Positions 60,950 through 64,000 of a stretch of 64,000 bases of DNA are shown here, in pieces. The stretch is from positions 124,001 through 188,000 of the forward strand of contig JAQZBQ010000007.1 of assembly GCA_029237825.1 (NCBI GenBank), in the 5' to 3' direction. Position 1 is the stretch's first letter. Each line of letters starts with the position of its first letter. The position numbers and the translations under genes are program-made. Source of the DNA: Bacteroidota bacterium (GTDB lineage Bacteria > Bacteroidota > Bacteroidia > B-17B0 > Aurantibacillaceae). The notes beneath the pieces are model-generated. The model worked only from the letters and a program-made list of their open reading frames with translations. It ran no database searches and was not told the origin of the DNA.

Positions 60950-63900
60950 TTATTTTCGAAGCAACGATACGTGCCCTATTTTGTCATAATGTTTCTTCTT
61001 TTCATCCTGAAAATGAATTTTCCAAACATACACATCCTGTTTGAGTATAGGGCCTGAATTATTTTTAGCGCCTGTCCATGATTGGGTTATATCATTGGAT
61101 TGGAAAATCAGTTCTCCCCATCGGTCGTAAATTACAATGCTATAGGTTGAATAGTCAGCACCGCTTGGAGGAATAAACACCTGGAACACGTCATTTAAAC
61201 CATCAGAACCTGGCGTAAATGCATTCGGCACATAAATGACAACATCAGGATTTACTTTGATAACTACCGAAGTGTCGTCTGTACAGCCATCTACTGTTGT
61301 AGCTGTTAAAGTAACAACATAATCTCCAGAATTAAGGAACAAATAAGATTCATCAACATTATTACTTCCATATAAACCACCAATATCCCATGCATAGGTA
61401 TTATCTGCAAGCACTGTAGATTGATTGGTGAATTCCACTTGGCCGTCAACCACGGTGGTCTCGGTAATCGAAGGCTGAAAGGATGCTACGGGTAAACCGT
61501 TAACTTTGATTCCGCTGCTTGCAATGGTCGTGTCCTTACAGCCGGCTGGGTCTGTATAATATAAGGTGGCTGTATAGGTTCCCGGTATATCATAAACGTG
61601 TGTAATTAACAACCCCGTATCCCTCGGAGTTCCATCACCAAAATCCCAGATTGCAGTTCCTAAATTAACAGTAGTGGTTGAATAATCGATCGTTACTGGA
61701 GTACAGCCAACTGTTGTATTCGGCACAGCGTTGGCCACTGGTTTTGGATTAACAATTATTGAAAGAGATTTTGAGTCAGGACACAAACCGTTTGGAGTCG
61801 GATCGGTACTATAGGTAATGGTATGTACACCAGCGCCCGCTGTTGAAGGGCTGAAAGATGAACCGATTACACCGTTTCCTGTCCAGGTTCCTCCGGTAAA
61901 TTGCGCAGTTGGCTGTAAGTTAACTGAAGGATCATAAATACAATATGGGCCAAGTGCACCAATAATTGTTGCCGGCACAAAATGCACTACAGAAATATCA
62001 ACCGAATCTTTCTTGGAACATGGGGCATTGGTGAGTGTATAATATATTTTATTTGTGCCTAACGAACTGGAAGCAGGTGAAAACAGCCCAGAGCCCGTAA
62101 CCGAAGTGCCCATATTGGCCGCGCTCCAGGTTCCACCGGATGGACTAACAGACAATTGTTGGCTTGTAAAATTATCACAGAACGGGCCAGCCGGTGTAAT
62201 CGTAGGTTGTACAACTGAGTTCACTGTTAGATTAATGGTGCTTGAAGAAGGACAAAGGCTCGCTGTTGGATTTGAATTAGTACTGTAAGTGATAGTATGA
62301 ACACCAGAACCGGCAACCGATGGATCAAAACTGGTTCCGGAAACACCATTGCCGCTCCAAACACCGGTTCCCAACGGAGATGTTGACAATGCTGTTGCGA
62401 GGTTAATCACTGGATCTGAAATACACATAACATTGACTGACCCGGTAATGGTAGAAGGCACAAATTGTTCAATTGAAATAGTTGTGGTTCCTGTTGCCGA
62501 ACAAGTGGAGGATCCAACGGTGTATGTATAGGTGTTGTTACCCACTGTAGCCACCGACGGAGAAAGAACTCCGGAAGTTGAAATCCCGCTTCCTATCCAC
62601 GTACCACCAGAAGGTGTAGCAACCACCGTTAATGAATTTGCATTTGTACAAAACGGCCCAACTGCTGTAATGGTTGGCTGGGCTGCAGAATTAATTGTTA
62701 CTGCAATTGTGCTCGACGATGGACACAAACTAGCAGTAGGGGAAGAACTAGTACTATAGGTAAGGGTATGGGTGCCAACACCTGCAGCTACAGGATCAAA
62801 CGTTGAACCAGTAACACCATTGCCTGCCCAGGTGCCTGCCCCCAGTGTAGAAGTTGTTAATGCCGTTGAGAGGTTAACCGGTGTGCCTGGTAAACAAATT
62901 GGTGAGATTGTTCCGCCGATCGTAGAAGGCACGAATTTTTCAATGGAAATGGTTGTATTTCCAACCGATGAACATGATCCGGAACCAATGGAATACGTAT
63001 AGGTGTTATTTCCTATAGCAGCGAGAGAAGGCGTAAGCACACCCACAGGAGATACTCCCGATCCGCTCCAGGTTCCACCTGATGGTGTAGCCGTTAAGTT
63101 AACAGTTGATGCATTAGAACACATTGCATTAACCGGCGTAACAGTTGCAGGAACAGGAACCACAACTGTAATAGTCGATGATTGTGCCTGCATACAGTTT
63201 GTTTGTCCTATCGGATTCACCTGAACGGTATAAACAGTTGTAACTGTCGGGCTTGCCATGGTTGTATACGTAGTTGTAGACGACAATCCTGCGCTTGGTG
63301 TCCATGTATAATTGAAGGCAGCAGGGTTAGTGTTTGGAGAGTTTGAAAAACGAATATTTGGTCTGTTTGATGAGGTTGAACTTGCACTTGTAATTGGGCA
63401 CGCTACTGTGCCGTCCGCATTATAATAGCGTACAGAAATGAAAGGGGTTGTAGTATAAGGAGAAGAAGAATTGTTTGTATAGGATGGCGTCTGAGAATTA
63501 CAAACATCGATAAGGATGTTAGAAACACCATCCCATTCATAGGCTACCGGGAATTGATAGGTATTCCAACCAGTGGTAATATTAATGGATGGGGAATAAT
63601 AAACCTGCGTTAAGCCGGTTTGATCAAATGTAAATGAGCTTACGTCTGTTACGTTTGTACATTTCATTTTAATAGTAAAATCTGGATAAGTGGTTGTTCC
63701 GTTAATGGTTGTTATATTCCATGAAATGCTGGTAATTTTACCTGGTGAAATTCCAGCTGCTAGTAACTCACTGGCGCGGTAGAGGATTTGGTGTCTCGCG
63801 TTACGATACCAGTTACTATAAATGGCGGGGTAGGAGGTAGTAGAATTTACGTTAGTTCCATTTCCAATAATTATTTGTTTTGGAGTTGAGCAGTTGCTGC

Positions 63901-64000
63901 TAGATGAGGATAAACCGCACGAAGCCTGCGCAGCATTGCAAAAATTAACGGCAAGAGAAGTGCTCCCTGGGGAACAAATATTTGCTGCGGAGGGGGTGAG
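60950..64000 (-). CDS. Large modular surface protein with CHU_C/type B T9SS sorting domain (5' partial)
   Basis: The frame is open to the right edge with no start, so the N-terminus and signal peptide are outside; at least 1016 residues are present. The portion before 63667 belongs to a secreted beta-sandwich domain (GISPGKITSISWNITTINGTTTYPDF, WNTYQFPVAYEWDGVSNILIDVCN). Three tandem modules of about 155 residues follow (61748-63145), each with half A (PSGGTW-S/I-GSG...NNTYTYxVGSxxCS) and half B (GAGTWAGNGVTGSTFDPxxAGxGxHTxTYST). Then two PKD domains (AIWDFGDGTPRDTG, AWDIGGLYGSNNVDESYLF) and the C-terminal CHU_C domain VYVPNAFTPGSDGLNDVF to SLLRK. A gliding/adhesion-type surface protein. Confidence 0.9.
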   Translation of the reverse strand, partial: LTPSAANICSPGSTSLAVNFCNAAQASCGLSSSSSNCSTPKQIIIGNGTNVNSTTSYPAIYSNWYRNARHQILYRASELLAAGISPGKITSISWNITTINGTTTYPDFTIKMKCTNVTDVSSFTFDQTGLTQVYYSPSINITTGWNTYQFPVAYEWDGVSNILIDVCNSQTPSYTNNSSSPYTTTPFISVRYYNADGTVACPITSASSTSSNRPNIRFSNSPNTNPAAFNYTWTPSAGLSSTTTYTTMASPTVTTVYTVQVNPIGQTNCMQAQSSTITVVVPVPATVTPVNAMCSNASTVNLTATPSGGTWSGSGVSPVGVLTPSLAAIGNNTYTYSIGSGSCSSVGNTTISIEKFVPSTIGGTISPICLPGTPVNLSTALTTSTLGAGTWAGNGVTGSTFDPVAAGVGTHTLTYSTSSSPTASLCPSSSTIAVTINSAAQPTITAVGPFCTNANSLTVVATPSGGTWIGSGISTSGVLSPSVATVGNNTYTYTVGSSTCSATGTTTISIEQFVPSTITGSVNVMCISDPVINLATALSTSPLGTGVWSGNGVSGTSFDPSVAGSGVHTITYSTNSNPTASLCPSSSTINLTVNSVVQPTITPAGPFCDNFTSQQLSVSPSGGTWSAANMGTSVTGSGLFSPASSSLGTNKIYYTLTNAPCSKKDSVDISVVHFVPATIIGALGPYCIYDPSVNLQPTAQFTGGTWTGNGVIGSSFSPSTAGAGVHTITYSTDPTPNGLCPDSKSLSIIVNPKPVANAVPNTTVGCTPVTIDYSTTTVNLGTAIWDFGDGTPRDTGLLITHVYDIPGTYTATLYYTDPAGCKDTTIASSGIKVNGLPVASFQPSITETTVVDGQVEFTNQSTVLADNTYAWDIGGLYGSNNVDESYLFLNSGDYVVTLTATTVDGCTDDTSVVIKVNPDVVIYVPNAFTPGSDGLNDVFQVFIPPSGADYSTYSIVIYDRWGELIFQSNDITQSWTGAKNNSGPILKQDVYVWKIHFQDEKKKHYDKIGHVSLLRK
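61748..63145 (-). repeat. Three tandem two-part adhesin modules
   Basis: Approximate units in coding order: 63145-62681, 62680-62207 and 62206-61748, each about 155 codons. Units 1 and 2 are close copies (PSGGTW, NNTYTYxVGSxTCS, TTISIEQFVPSTI, STSPLGxGxWSGNGVSGTSFDP, PTASLCPSSST); unit 3 is more diverged and partly re-spaced. Confidence 0.8.

Noticed and set aside
62055-63224. Chain of plus-strand frames of 60-77 codons across the surface-protein repeats
   Set aside because: They recur with the period of the tandem modules on the other strand and are shadows of them.

Overview
The window is chromosomal DNA from a member of the phylum Bacteroidota, probably a free-living, flavobacteria- or cytophaga-like heterotroph. 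The signs are type IX secretion (T9SS) sorting domains (type A in the genes at 5147 and 49980, the CHU_C/type B kind in the gene at 60950), promoter -7 boxes of the Bacteroidota form TAnnTTTG just ahead of several genes, weak Shine-Dalgarno signals, several TTG/GTG starts, and typical household genes (sucAB, hemB, pgk, pyk, mfd, rpoN, lepA, nadA, mnmG). No rRNA, tRNA, CRISPR array, prophage or insertion sequence was seen.

Layout. 1-1.9 kb: haem synthesis (end of hemD, a 7-TM-like membrane protein, hemB). 2-5 kb, minus strand: pgk, an unusual transaldolase fused to a KdsD-type CBS pair, and a KdsC-like HAD phosphatase. 5.1-6.7 kb: a broken T9SS protein, a lipoprotein and a SPOR-like protein. 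6.9-12.8 kb: sucA-sucB and a GT-C-like membrane protein. 12.8-18.4 kb: haem-binding protein, secreted EEP-family phosphoesterase, aminopeptidase P, an ECF sigma factor followed by a membrane protein joining an anti-sigma-like N-terminus to a periplasmic trypsin domain, and an S4 RNA-binding protein. 18.4-24.3 kb: pyk, trmB, lgt, a DinB-like protein, rnr. 24.5-31.8 kb: TPR histidine kinase with NarL-type regulator, PiT phosphate transporter with an OprP-like porin, a membrane protein and rpiB. 32.2-39.6 kb: nadA, a MORN-repeat protein, a cytosolic histidine kinase with eight PAS domains, five of them tandem copies, and a LytTR regulator.

39.7-45 kb looks replication-origin-proximal: mnmG (gidA) and a methyltransferase lie among four close matches to the ParB-binding parS site within 1.5 kb. 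The following 1.2 kb without an intact gene holds a badly decayed short-chain dehydrogenase downstream of a TetR regulator that has its own palindromic operator. No DnaA-box cluster was found, so oriC itself is not placed here.

45-64 kb: fumC, mfd, a T9SS protein, a four-gene set (YbgC-like thioesterase, LolA-like carrier, lipoprotein, hotdog dehydratase) resembling the lipid-handling part of aryl-polyene/flexirubin clusters but without ketosynthases, a DUF420 protein, rpoN, lepA, an O-antigen ligase-like protein, a HerA-like ATPase, and a large modular surface protein that runs off the right edge.

The observations most worth follow-up are the transaldolase-CBS fusion beside a KdsC-like phosphatase, the sigma factor/anti-sigma-protease pair, the parS cluster, the aryl-polyene-like mini-operon and the pentad-PAS kinase. 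All functions are inferred from reading the sequence; no database search was run.
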